DNA of 25,633 bases from CAYOMP01 sp964405075 (GTDB taxonomy: Bacteria; Bacillota; Clostridia; Lachnospirales; Lachnospiraceae), in contig CAYOMP010000028.1 of assembly GCA_964405075.1 (NCBI GenBank), positions 1 to 25,633 of the forward strand, read 5' to 3'. The notes beneath the pieces are model-generated. The model was given only the letters and a program-made list of their open reading frames with translations. It did no database searches and was not told the origin of the DNA. Below, one piece after another: positions 14,768 to 22,889 of this stretch (positions within the stretch are counted from its first letter, which is position 1; the number at the start of each line of letters is the position of its first letter). Both the position numbers and the translations under genes were made by a program.

Positions 14768-15440
14768 ATAACTTCTCCAATTCTTCCACGTCTATATTCA
14801 ACTCTTCTTCATTATCATGTACAACAGCAATAACCGGAATACCTGTAAGCTTCTCTATCATTTTCCTATTATCCTGCTCAATTATACTGTCATCATGAAA
14901 ATGATTAAGAATTATTCCTTTTACCTTAATATTTTGACTTTTCAAATAACTTACTGTTAAAAATATCGAGTTAATTGTTCCAAGTCCTGCATCTGCTATG
15001 ATAAGCGTTCCAAGTCCAAGTTCTTTTACAATATCTTCAAGCATAATAATTTTGTCATCATATCGGATAGGGCATACTATGCCGCCGCTTCCCTCCATAG
15101 TAACATATTCGTATTTCTTTGATACTTCCTTATACTTCTTACAAACCACCGACATTTCTACCGGATTTCCTTCAATCTGCGAAGCAAGATGAGGTGAATA
15201 TGCATTTTCATACACATAAGGAACCATTTCAGATAGATTTGCATCAATTCCTGCAATCTGATTAACATATTCAGCATCACCTGGAATAAGCCCCTCTTCG
15301 GTTCTTACATTTCCACTTACTGCTGCCTTGAAATATCCAGCATTTTTATTACTGTCTCGAAGCTTCTTTATAATCAAAGCTGTAACAAAAGTTTTCCCTA
15401 CATCTGTATTTGTACCTGTTATAAATATTCCTTTACTCAT
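14760..15440 (-). CDS. bioD: Dethiobiotin synthetase (BioD)
   Basis: ATP-dependent carboxylation and ring closure of DAPA to dethiobiotin in the cytosol. I place the start at the ATG at 15438-15440 (MSKGIFITGTNTDVGKTF), giving 226 residues; an earlier TTG frame would lie within bioB and lacks a Shine-Dalgarno. The P-loop GTNTDVGKT is at residues 9-17, the catalytic Lys-containing FKAAVSGN and the EGSGGIVCP motif follow, as does IADAGLGTINSIFLT. The start overlaps the bioB stop in ATGAGTAA (8 nt), and the end overlaps the next gene by 8 nt, showing tight coupling. Confidence 0.95.
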   Translation of the reverse strand: MSKGIFITGTNTDVGKTFVTALIIKKLRDSNKNAGYFKAAVSGNVRTEEGLIPGDAEYVNQIAGIDANLSEMVPYVYENAYSPHLASQIEGNPVEMSVVCKKYKEVSKKYEYVTMEGSGGIVCPIRYDDKIIMLEDIVKELGLGTLIIADAGLGTINSIFLTVSYLKSQNIKVKGIILNHFHDDSIIEQDNRKMIEKLTGIPVIAVVHDNEEELNIDVEELEKLYE

Positions 15441-16398
15441 TCCATAATTCCACCTTATATCCAAGTTTGTCCAACATTTTCATATCGTTTTCAATGGTAA
15501 TACCAGCTGTTGTAAGCATATCGCCTGAAATAGCCGCATTAGCCCCCGACAAGAAACATTTTTCACCCTGATCACCCAATAGACCTCTGCCACCAGCCAA
15601 TCTAATTGAGGCATTTGGAACAGCAAATCTAAAAATTGCAACAATTCTCCTAACCTCATCATTGGTAATTCTTAGATTATTCTCATAAGGAGTCCCTGGT
15701 ATTGGATTAAGTACATTCACAGGAATAGAGCGGATACCAAGCTGACGTATGTCAAGAACCATATCAATTCTATCCTCCATTGTTTCACCTAACCCCATAA
15801 TACCGCCACTACATACATTTAATCCGGCTTCCATAGCAGATTTTATAGCAAATATTTTGTCATCGTATGTATGTGTTGTGCAGACATTTTGAAAATTGTT
15901 TTTTGAAGTTTCCAGATTATTATGTACTCTTGTTACCCCTGCTTCTTTTAATTTTGTATAATTTTCTTTACTTAAAAGTCCCAAAGATACACAAACCTCT
16001 ATATTTGTTTCTTTTTTAATTAATTTTACTGCTTCACATACTTTGTCAACTTCATCATCACTTAAACGTTTACCCGATGTTACGATTGAGTATCTAAGCA
16101 CTCCTCTTTCATCATTATATTTTGCAAGACTCAATATTTCCTCCTTGCTCTTAAGGGAATAATCTTCAATACAAGTATGATAATGAGCAGATTGTGCACA
16201 ATACTTGCAGTCTTCTGAACATCTTCCACTTTTTCCATTAATAATGGTGCATATATCAAAGGTATCAAAGCAGAAATACTTTCTTATTTCATCTGCTGCA
16301 ATACAGAGTTCTTCAAGAGGTACATCACATAAAGCCAGTAACTCCTCTTTTGTTGGTAAATGTCCTTGTAAAACTTTATCTTTTAGTGTGCTAACCAT
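15433..16398 (-). CDS. bioB: Biotin synthase (BioB)
   Basis: A 321-residue radical SAM sulfur-insertion enzyme that turns dethiobiotin into biotin. The 4Fe-4S motif is CSEDCKYC with Cys60, Cys64 and Cys67. The cysteines that hold the sacrificial 2Fe-2S cluster are visible in IEVCVSLG and LNVCSGGIMGLGE, and the conserved arginine lies in SIRLAGGRG. Length is usual for BioB. The ATG lies one nt after the stop codon of bioWF, with GGAAGG upstream, and the end overlaps bioD. Confidence 0.97.
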   Translation of the reverse strand: MVSTLKDKVLQGHLPTKEELLALCDVPLEELCIAADEIRKYFCFDTFDICTIINGKSGRCSEDCKYCAQSAHYHTCIEDYSLKSKEEILSLAKYNDERGVLRYSIVTSGKRLSDDEVDKVCEAVKLIKKETNIEVCVSLGLLSKENYTKLKEAGVTRVHNNLETSKNNFQNVCTTHTYDDKIFAIKSAMEAGLNVCSGGIMGLGETMEDRIDMVLDIRQLGIRSIPVNVLNPIPGTPYENNLRITNDEVRRIVAIFRFAVPNASIRLAGGRGLLGDQGEKCFLSGANAAISGDMLTTAGITIENDMKMLDKLGYKVELWNE

Positions 16399-16399
16399 A

Positions 16400-18307
16400 T
16401 TAAATTAAACCTTCCTTTGCGCTTATTATAGCATCAGCTGCTTTTTTTAATTGTTCCTGTGTATGTGTCGCCATAAGTGCTACTCTTAGTCTGGCACTGC
16501 CTTTTTTAACTGTAGGATATCTGATTGCCGATATAAAAATACCCATATTAAAAAGCTTTTGGGATACTTCAAGTGCCTTCTTCTCATCACCAATCATAAT
16601 CGGCACAATGGCAGTTTCTGAATGAACATCCAATCCTTTACTTTGCAAATAATTGCAGAAAAACTCAATATTATCTTTAAGTAAAGAAACCCTTGCAGGA
16701 TTCTTTTCAATAAAATCTAATGCCTTATAAGATGACGCCATTGTAACCGGAGACAGAGAAGTAGAAAAAATAAATCCTCTTGCTTTATTTTTAAGATATT
16801 CTATGAGCTTTTTACTTCCGCAAACAAAACCTCCCTCACTGCCTATGGCTTTGCTAAGAGTTCCCATAATGATATCCGGTCTGTATTTGTTATCAAAATA
16901 CTCTATAATTCCTCTTCCGGTTTTGCCTATCACCCCTGTTGAATGTGCCTCGTCAATCATGGAAAGCAAATTATACTTATCTGCCACCTGTACAAATCGC
17001 GGCAAATCTAATATATCCCCATCCATACTAAATACAGCGTCACTGACAATTAATCCCTTACTATACGGATTTGCCAATATTTTTTCTTCCAAATCCTTCA
17101 TGTCATTATGTCTATATATAACCACTCTTGCACCGCTAAGGCGGCAGCCGTCAATGATACTGGCGTGATTTAGTTCATCGCTGAAAATAATATCATTCTT
17201 ACCCATCAATGCTGATATTGTGGCAAGATTTGCAACATATCCCGAGTTAAATACCAATGCTGCTTCTGTATGTTTAAACTCTGCAATTTTTCCCTCCAGC
17301 ATTTCATGTATAATAGTGTTACCAGTTGTGAGACGTGAACCTCCAGAACCTGTTCCGTATTCTTCCAGAATGGAAATGGCATATTTTTTTACTTCATCAA
17401 CGCAGGACATATCCAAATAGTCGTTAGATGCCATCATAATCATTTCTTTATCATTGCATATTACATTTGCCGACTGTGCTGAATGGATTGTTTTCATACT
17501 TCTATAAAGATGTTTATCTTTCATTTCCTGCAATTCTTCATCTATAAATGAAAATTTGTTATCAGAGGATCTTTCAGAATAAAGGGGCTGTACATTTTTA
17601 ACAATAACCGGCTGCCTTTCTAAATAGAATATAGTATTAGCCACATCTTCCTTACTTCCCTGATATAAAAAGATTCTTCCACCGTTTTCACTGCCAATTT
17701 CCTTCATTTTGGTAATACGCCTATATCCTGTTGTTTTCGATGCAACATATCCTGTAACATAGTCCGGATCATCTGAAATGCATATTTCCCCTAAGATATT
17801 AGGAGCATATGCAACCTTTGTTGCCAATACAATTGCCTCTGCATAATGATTTTTTTCTTCTAAAATGGGATTGTTTTGAGTTCTTTCTGCATCCATATAA
17901 GTTGCACGAATCCCCCGTTCCCTATCTGGTTCAAGACGCTCAAGAGTATCCACATCCAGTAGTATTGCACCGCGCATTGCATATGTATCTGAAAGAACAC
18001 TCATTATTTCTTCAACATTTTTCAAATTAAGTGAAGTCAGAAACTTCTTTACTTCATCTAAGCCTTTCTGATAATTGTCAACTTCTATTGTAGATACCGG
18101 CAGTGCATCCAAATATAAAATATTATCCTCTTTTAGGGTTTCAACTTTGATATTCAACAAATCCGGCGTGCCTTTTGGATGTTTCATTCCCCGCTTTACC
18201 AATTGTTTTACACAGCTTTCAATCTGGTCACCTTGTATGATTTTTTCCGAGCCTGAAATATGTTTTTTCTTCTCACTTGCTCGCATCTTTATACTATATA
18301 ATGGCAT
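16400..18307 (-). CDS. bioWF: Bifunctional pimeloyl-CoA synthetase/8-amino-7-oxononanoate synthase (BioW-BioF fusion)
   Basis: A 635-residue fusion. Residues 1-240 match BioW (6-carboxyhexanoate-CoA ligase): YSIKMRASEKKKHISGSEKI, GTPDLLNIKVE, AMRGAILLDVDTLERLEPD, ERGIRATYMDAER, ISDDPDYVTGYVASK and YRRITKMKEIG. About 265-632 is BioF: MASNDYLDM, GTGSGGSRLTTGN, LNHASIIDG, DEAHSTGVIG and the PLP lysine Lys486 in GTLSKAIGSEGG. It would make pimeloyl-CoA from free pimelate, then condense it with alanine to KAPA. The joint at 241-264 is short (SERSSDN, EELQEMKDK). BioWF fusions exist in some bacteria, so it is unusual but not new. AAAGGA lies upstream of the ATG. First gene of the operon, under BirA control. 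Confidence 0.95.
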   Translation of the reverse strand: MPLYSIKMRASEKKKHISGSEKIIQGDQIESCVKQLVKRGMKHPKGTPDLLNIKVETLKEDNILYLDALPVSTIEVDNYQKGLDEVKKFLTSLNLKNVEEIMSVLSDTYAMRGAILLDVDTLERLEPDRERGIRATYMDAERTQNNPILEEKNHYAEAIVLATKVAYAPNILGEICISDDPDYVTGYVASKTTGYRRITKMKEIGSENGGRIFLYQGSKEDVANTIFYLERQPVIVKNVQPLYSERSSDNKFSFIDEELQEMKDKHLYRSMKTIHSAQSANVICNDKEMIMMASNDYLDMSCVDEVKKYAISILEEYGTGSGGSRLTTGNTIIHEMLEGKIAEFKHTEAALVFNSGYVANLATISALMGKNDIIFSDELNHASIIDGCRLSGARVVIYRHNDMKDLEEKILANPYSKGLIVSDAVFSMDGDILDLPRFVQVADKYNLLSMIDEAHSTGVIGKTGRGIIEYFDNKYRPDIIMGTLSKAIGSEGGFVCGSKKLIEYLKNKARGFIFSTSLSPVTMASSYKALDFIEKNPARVSLLKDNIEFFCNYLQSKGLDVHSETAIVPIMIGDEKKALEVSQKLFNMGIFISAIRYPTVKKGSARLRVALMATHTQEQLKKAADAIISAKEGLI

Positions 18308-18356
18308 ATCAAGTCATATCCTTTCATTATATCTCTAACTTATGTCCCTGCTAAAC

Positions 18357-18384
18357 ATTATAATGAACAAGGATAAATTGTCAA
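18357..18384 (-). promoter_or_regulatory. Promoter of the biotin operon
   Basis: On the minus strand a perfect TTGACA (18379-18384) and a perfect TATAAT (18357-18362) are separated by 16 nt; transcription should start near 18350, about 43 nt before bioWF. Confidence 0.85.
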
Positions 18385-18409
18385 CCTCTTTTATAGTGTT
18401 GGTTAACTA
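18378..18409 (-). promoter_or_regulatory. BirA operator of the biotin operon
   Basis: TTGTCAACC (18378-18386) and GGTTAACTA (18401-18409) form the inverted half-sites of a Firmicute BirA (biotin repressor) operator with a 14-nt spacer; known sites have the form TTGTTAACC-spacer-GGTTAACAA. One half-site covers the -35 box, so BirA loaded with biotinoyl-AMP would block RNA polymerase. Confidence 0.85.
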
Positions 18410-18576
18410 TCAAACTTTATTTTACTTAATATTGTTAAGAAGATTTTACTAATTTCTAGCGAAAAACTTTGTGTATTTCATTAATTGCCTGCATTTACTT
18501 AATCGTTTACGATGTGATTAGTCGGATTTTTTATAAATAATAGTCGTTAAATTTAAAAAACAAGGATGGGGGCATT

Positions 18577-19731
18577 ATGAACGAAATTGTAAGCAAATTA
18601 AATACGGTAAATTTTCCTCTATGGATTATTTTGGCTGTTGTTGGTGTAGTTTTACTTTATAAAGTCAGCGTGGCTGGTGGTGGCAAATGGCATGATGATT
18701 TTTTAAGTTTATCTATATCAAAAGGATTTTTAGGTGTGTGTGCCACACTAATTGTGTTACATCATTTAGCACAGGCGTTAGGACCAGAAATGGCTGGAAC
18801 ACTTGCCAGTTTAGAAAATGTGGGTGTTGTTTTTGTTGGTTTCTTTTTCTTCTTTTCAGGATATGGTTTATTAAAGAGTAAGATGACCAAACCAGATTAT
18901 TTCAAAGGATTTTTCAGAAAACGTCTTTTAACTATTTGGATTCCTTTTTTTACAAGCATCCTAGTATTTTTAGTTGTGCAATTACTACAAGGTTGTCAAT
19001 ATAAACCAATGGAAATTGTTTCTATACTAATTGGATGGCAGTTAATCAATTCCCATATGTGGTACATTGTAGAAATAGCATTATTCTATTTAGCGTTCTT
19101 TTTATTTTTCAAGTTTATCAAAGAGGATTCCATTGCACTTGCTGCAATGACAGTTTTTACAGTAGTTTTTATATTTTTCAGTCTGTCACTTGGTCATGGT
19201 GAGCATTGGTTTCAGGGGGAATGGTGGTTCAATAGTAGTTTCCTATTTGTAATTGGAATGTTCGTTGCTTATAAACAGGACTCGATTATTGCTTTTGCAA
19301 AGAAATATTATTATGGACTTGCTGCACTACTAATTGCAGCTGTTATTCCGCTTTACATGGGAACTATTTACATGTTAGAAAACTATTCTTATTATACAGA
19401 ATTTATGTATGAAGATGGAAGACTTGGCTTTTTTGACAAATTACGTTGTTTATCGTTACAGCTTCCATTTGTAATTGTAGCTGTTTTATTGGTTTTATTA
19501 ATAACTATGAAAATTCAATTCAAAAATAAAGCATTGGATTTTCTTGGAAAAATTTCCCTTGAGTTATATCTGATACATAACCTGTTTATTAATTTGTATA
19601 ATAACGATGGCGGTTTAGGAATTCAGAGTCCTTTTATGTATGTGATACTAGTACTCATTAGTTCTATTATTGCCGCAATAGTATTACATTTCACAAACAG
19701 GAAAATTGTTGCTCTGTTTTCAGCTAAATAA
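18577..19731 (+). CDS. Membrane acyltransferase (acyltransferase family 3, OafA-like)
   Basis: A 384-residue protein with about ten transmembrane helices. Family features are the early LGVCATLIVLHHLAQAL (the conserved histidine pair HH in helix 1-2), FFFFFSGYGLLKS, FFRKRLLTIWIPFF with the R-K-R-x5-P pattern, and SLELYLIHNLFIN near the end. Members O-acetylate or otherwise acylate cell-surface sugars and lipids; the substrate is not evident here. A 30-residue N-terminal helix precedes the domain. GGATGGGGG lies upstream of the ATG. The gene is divergent from the bio operon and appears monocistronic, ending at a long hairpin. Confidence 0.85.
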   Translation: MNEIVSKLNTVNFPLWIILAVVGVVLLYKVSVAGGGKWHDDFLSLSISKGFLGVCATLIVLHHLAQALGPEMAGTLASLENVGVVFVGFFFFFSGYGLLKSKMTKPDYFKGFFRKRLLTIWIPFFTSILVFLVVQLLQGCQYKPMEIVSILIGWQLINSHMWYIVEIALFYLAFFLFFKFIKEDSIALAAMTVFTVVFIFFSLSLGHGEHWFQGEWWFNSSFLFVIGMFVAYKQDSIIAFAKKYYYGLAALLIAAVIPLYMGTIYMLENYSYYTEFMYEDGRLGFFDKLRCLSLQLPFVIVAVLLVLLITMKIQFKNKALDFLGKISLELYLIHNLFINLYNNDGGLGIQSPFMYVILVLISSIIAAIVLHFTNRKIVALFSAK

Positions 19732-19741
19732 GAAGTAATAT

Positions 19742-19873
19742 AAAAAGAATTTTCATTTCCAATACAGACACACTTGCGTTTGATACATACGTAGCAGTAC
19801 TAAATTCGCACAAGTGCTCATTAAGTGCTGACGTATGTATGACAGTCTGCTATGGAATATGAAAATTCTTTTT
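19742..19873. repeat. Long imperfect inverted repeat (132 nt), possible MITE or bidirectional terminator
   Basis: The ends are a perfect 15-bp inverted repeat: AAAAAGAATTTTCAT (19742-19756) with ATGAAAATTCTTTTT (19859-19873). Inside, TTCCA/TGGAA (19757/19853), CAGAC/GTCTG (19765/19845), ATACATACGT/ACGTATGTAT (19783/19831) and CAGTACT/AGTGCTG (19795/19824, with G-U) continue the stem. CACTTGCG (19771) can pair alternatively with CG(CA)CAAGTG (19807). A U-run follows on both strands. It lies between convergent genes. Confidence 0.7.
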
Positions 19874-19922
19874 TGTACAAATTTGAAATTGTCAAGTTAT
19901 TCGTATAGAAAAAATAGCAATT

Positions 19923-20504
19923 TTATTTTATCGAGATTTTCAATTCTACATCCCCGTTACTCAACAATTCTATAACCTCATTCTCCTGCAAATCCATTTT
20001 TCCCAGTCTTGTGTATGACCAAGAATTTGAACCATAGAATACAACAATATTATCTCCATTATACAGAACAATATCACCATTATGTGTTGTTGTCTGCTTA
20101 TCATTCCTTGTATAACTTCTTCCCAAAGTACCAACCTGTTCATTGTCGCTATACATGGACATCGATACAATAATATCCCTTGATTTAGCCTGTTCCATTA
20201 ATTCTGTAATTGTGTCATTATCTTCCCAATAAACAGGAATTTCTGTATTATTTATATATAATTTCATACTGACATCCTCATTTACATCATCTATATTTTC
20301 ATTTGTAGCCGTAGTCTTTGTGTATTCATCTGACTTGTTGTCTTTCTGAATCTCTATCTGAGATTCAGGAGTCTTATTCTCTTGCATTGTGGCATCTTTT
20401 GTTTCCTGCAGTTTTGCAGAACTACTACCTCCACACGCTGTCAAACAAAATACAAGAATCAAGTAAACAATAAACGTAGCTATGTGTTCCTTCATCTTAT
20501 ACAC
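19923..20504 (-). CDS. Lipoprotein with cyclophilin-like domain
   Basis: A 193-residue predicted lipoprotein. The signal peptide ends in the lipobox LTAC with Cys24; then comes a Lys/Glu/Thr-rich linker (about 25-78) and a domain at 80-193 of the cyclophilin-like fold family (MKLYINNTEIPVYWEDNDT, GTLGRSYTRND, GDIVLYNGDNIVVFYGSNSW, YTRLGKM). These are small beta-barrel proteins related in fold to peptidyl-prolyl isomerases but of unproven activity. The frame starts at GTG overlapping the flavodoxin-gene stop by eight nt; an ATG three codons later (20495) is an alternative start. It is the last gene of the operon with alcohol dehydrogenase and flavodoxin-like reductase. Confidence 0.82.
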   Translation of the reverse strand: MYKMKEHIATFIVYLILVFCLTACGGSSSAKLQETKDATMQENKTPESQIEIQKDNKSDEYTKTTATNENIDDVNEDVSMKLYINNTEIPVYWEDNDTITELMEQAKSRDIIVSMSMYSDNEQVGTLGRSYTRNDKQTTTHNGDIVLYNGDNIVVFYGSNSWSYTRLGKMDLQENEVIELLSNGDVELKISIK

Positions 20505-21036
20505 CAGCTCCCATGTCGTATGCTTCTTTCAACTTAGTATTTTCTGAAATCTCGCCTCCCATGGTTACACCACCGCAAAAAACATATCCTTTAAGTTTGG
20601 CCTTATCAAAGAAATCAATCCAACCATTTAGTCCTGACAAGGCTTTTTCATATACATGTTCTTCATCCTCGGCTGCTGTGGCAAGGAAATAAACATCTCT
20701 AAACTTATAATCCTTAGAAAACATAGGATTTAAGCGATCAATGAGTACTTTCATCTGACCAGACATCTCGTAATAATAAATAGGTGTTGCCCATACTACG
20801 ATATCGGCATCAATAACCTTCTCCATTATCTTGGTCACATCATCTTTGATTACACAATTGCCGGTCTGCTGACATACAAGGCACCCCTTACAGAAACCAA
20901 CCTGTTTATCCTTTAACGTAATAAGCTCCACTTCATTTCCTGCATATGATGCGCCGTCTGCAAAACTTTTTGCAAGAAATTCAGAATTACTGTTTGCTCT
21001 TATACTTGTTGAAATCACTACAACCTTCTTGTTCAT
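20497..21036 (-). CDS. Flavodoxin family/NADPH-dependent FMN reductase-like protein
   Basis: A 179-residue cytosolic flavoprotein. The N-terminal VVVISTSIRANSNSEFLAKS is the FMN-phosphate loop; WATPIYYYEMSGQMKVLIDR is the conserved flavin-ring segment. A cysteine group at CKGCLVCQQTGNC (Cys49, 52, 55, 61) is typical of the iron-sulfur-flavoprotein-like subgroup common in anaerobes, though the spacing does not prove a cluster. The ATG lies 28 nt after the alcohol dehydrogenase gene, and the 3' end overlaps the lipoprotein gene. It probably takes electrons from NAD(P)H to reduce quinones or electrophiles, in line with a stress-type MerR operon. Confidence 0.9.
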   Translation of the reverse strand: MNKKVVVISTSIRANSNSEFLAKSFADGASYAGNEVELITLKDKQVGFCKGCLVCQQTGNCVIKDDVTKIMEKVIDADIVVWATPIYYYEMSGQMKVLIDRLNPMFSKDYKFRDVYFLATAAEDEEHVYEKALSGLNGWIDFFDKAKLKGYVFCGGVTMGGEISENTKLKEAYDMGAGV

Positions 21037-21064
21037 TCATTTTTCCTCACTATTCTTTGTATTT

Positions 21065-22234
21065 TTAGAAACTTTCTCTGAAAATCTGTTCAATCTCACC
21101 TGAATCAAGTACCTTGTAGCCACCTGGAAGAACTATCGTCCCCTTCACAAGATCCGGAATCATATCCTCTGTTGCTCCAAGTTCTGTAATGTTCAATACA
21201 AGACCAAGTTCCTTCATCCAATTTTCCATTGCTGTAAGCCCCTCAGACGCAATCTGTTCATCAGTCTTTCCTGTCGCATCAACATCCCATACATTCTTTG
21301 CAAAACGAACAAACTTCGCAAGTCCATAAGGCATAATATACCTATAATACGGCAATGAAACTGCCGCAAGTGTCATACCATGTGTTGCATCCGTACATGC
21401 TCCCACAGCCTGACCAAGCATATGTACCATCCAATCTGTTGACTTTGCTTTCGCAACCAATGTATTAAGTGCCCAGGTTGCAGACCACATAATATTGCTC
21501 CTTGCTTCATAATCTTGTGGATTCTTATTTGCGATACGACTTGAATGTATTACCGACCTCATTAGGCCTTCACTGATATAGTCACTGGTATTATCGTCTT
21601 CCCCAGAGAAATATTGCTCACATATATGGTTAAAAATATCATAAATTCCTGAAATCATCTGATAATGAGGAAGCGTCAGTGTGTATTTGGGATTCAAAAT
21701 AGAGAATTTAGGCATAATCTTTTCATCTGCAAAAACATGACCTATCTTCAGCTTGGCATCATGATTGGTAATAACTGCACCTGCGTTCATCTCGGAACCA
21801 GTACCTACCATTGTCAGCACACAGCCTACCGGGATTGTCTCACACGAAGGTTCCTCAAACTTGAGGTAATACTTTTCCCATGGATCCTCCTCACAATGAA
21901 CAGATACAGAAATAGCTTTCGCGTAATCGCATACAGAACCACCACCAACAGCAAGAAGGAAATCTGCTTTATGGTTTCTTGCTATCGTAACACCTTCATA
22001 CAGTTTTTCAAGGGTGGGATTTGGCATTACACCTGCAATCTCTGTGACATTCTTTCCTTCCTCCTTGAGGATAGCCATTACCTCGTCATAGATTCCATTT
22101 TTTTTGATAGAACCTCCTCCATATATAAGCACCACATTTTGTCCAAATTTTTTAAGCTCCGTACTCAAATTTGAAAGAGAATCCTCTCCAAAATACAACT
22201 TCGTCGGGTTACAATACGTAAAATTTCCTAACAT
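21065..22234 (-). CDS. Iron-containing alcohol dehydrogenase (BDH/YqhD-like)
   Basis: A 389-residue group III alcohol dehydrogenase. N-terminal FTYCNPTKLYFGEDS and the nucleotide-binding YGGGSIKKNG and AVGGGSVCDYAKA are typical of the butanol dehydrogenase/YqhD branch. Metal ligands can be placed at Asp199 and His203 (IYDIFNHICE), His271 (DWMVHMLG) and His285 (DATHGMTLA). It reduces aldehydes with NAD(P)H in the cytosol, as product formation or aldehyde detoxification. AAGGAG lies upstream of ATG. It is the first gene of the operon, under a MerR-type promoter shared in its control region with the divergent merR gene. Confidence 0.95.
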   Translation of the reverse strand: MLGNFTYCNPTKLYFGEDSLSNLSTELKKFGQNVVLIYGGGSIKKNGIYDEVMAILKEEGKNVTEIAGVMPNPTLEKLYEGVTIARNHKADFLLAVGGGSVCDYAKAISVSVHCEEDPWEKYYLKFEEPSCETIPVGCVLTMVGTGSEMNAGAVITNHDAKLKIGHVFADEKIMPKFSILNPKYTLTLPHYQMISGIYDIFNHICEQYFSGEDDNTSDYISEGLMRSVIHSSRIANKNPQDYEARSNIMWSATWALNTLVAKAKSTDWMVHMLGQAVGACTDATHGMTLAAVSLPYYRYIMPYGLAKFVRFAKNVWDVDATGKTDEQIASEGLTAMENWMKELGLVLNITELGATEDMIPDLVKGTIVLPGGYKVLDSGEIEQIFRESF

Positions 22235-22285
22235 AATTTGCTCCTTTCTCTTTACACAAAGTTATTTCTTTGTTACTCTAATTTC

Positions 22286-22316
22286 ATACTAATATCTAAA
22301 CCTAACTTTAGGTCAA
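22286..22316 (-). promoter_or_regulatory. MerR-type promoter and operator of the alcohol dehydrogenase operon
   Basis: On the minus strand TTGACC (22311-22316) and TAGTAT (22286-22291) are separated by 19 nt, the overlong spacer typical of MerR-activated promoters. The spacer overlaps a perfect dyad ACCTAA-AG-TTAGGT (22300-22313). A MerR dimer bound there would untwist the spacer and activate the operon on induction. Confidence 0.75.
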
Positions 22317-22347
22317 GTACATTTTATGTTTTTAAGGAGAATTTTTT

Positions 22348-22786
22348 ATGTATACAATTGGTGAAATTTCAAAGATGTTTAGTTTACCTATTTCAACGCT
22401 CAGATACTATGACAAAGAAGGTCTTTTCCCAGATATGAAACGTTCTTCCGGCATTCGCAAATTTTCAGAATCTGAAATAGAAGCACTTCGTGTGATAGAG
22501 TGCCTCAAAAAGACTGGTATGGAAATCAAGGATATCAAACAGTTTATGGACTGGTGTGCCGAAGGTCCCTCAACTTATTCTAACCGAAAAAAACTCTTTG
22601 AAGACAGAAAGAAAGCCCTTGAAGAACAACTTCCAGATCCTGAAAAAAAATATGGCAATGATTAAGTTTAAATGTTGGTATTATGAACAAGCTATTTCTG
22701 ACGGCAGTGAAGAACGCCTTAATACAATAATTCCAAATGACCTTCCTGCTGATATAAAAAAAATGTACGAGTTAGCACATTCTTAG
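22348..22786 (+). pseudogene. MerR family regulator, interrupted by a frameshift
   Basis: The first frame (22348-22665) encodes a MerR helix-turn-helix: MYTIGEISKMFSLPISTLRY, YDKEGLFPDMKRSSGIRKFS, then the dimerisation helix up to KALEEQ. It then reads into ten unrelated residues and a stop. The plus-one frame continues in the expected family sequence MIKFKCWYYEQAISDGSEER ... LPADIKKMYELAHS up to 22786. Joining the frames leaves nine residues between EEQ and MIKFK, as I remember for the family. The break is between about 22628 and 22650; an A8 run occupies 22643-22650. It is divergent to the alcohol dehydrogenase operon, its likely target. AAGGAG precedes the ATG. Sequencing error, true decay or slippage-corrected expression are all possible. 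Confidence 0.85.
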
Positions 22787-22802
22787 ACGAATAAGAATGT
22801 GC
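22775..22802. terminator. Hairpin at the end of merR
   Basis: GCACATTCTTA (22775-22785) and TAAGAATGTGC (22792-22802) form a perfect 11-bp stem around GACGAA; the merR stop codon lies at the stem-loop junction. There is no U-run directly after it on either strand, so termination may be weak. Confidence 0.5.
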
Positions 22803-22889
22803 ACCTCAAGGAATTCAAGTTTGCAATATAAATGTAGTTTTTCAAGTTATTTTATTTTCTCTAGATATTGGTCATTTCAAACTAACCAT

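Noticed and set aside
15441..15464. Upstream TTG start for bioD
   Set aside because: It lies inside bioB, lacks a Shine-Dalgarno, and would add eight residues not expected before the P-loop; ATGAGTAA overlap is the typical coupled start.
16803..17168. 121-codon plus-strand open frame
   Set aside because: Shadow of the BioF half of bioWF on the other strand; composition follows the complement of the real codons.
21665..22174. 169-codon plus-strand open frame
   Set aside because: It is antisense to the well-supported alcohol dehydrogenase gene, has no ribosome binding site and no recognisable protein features.
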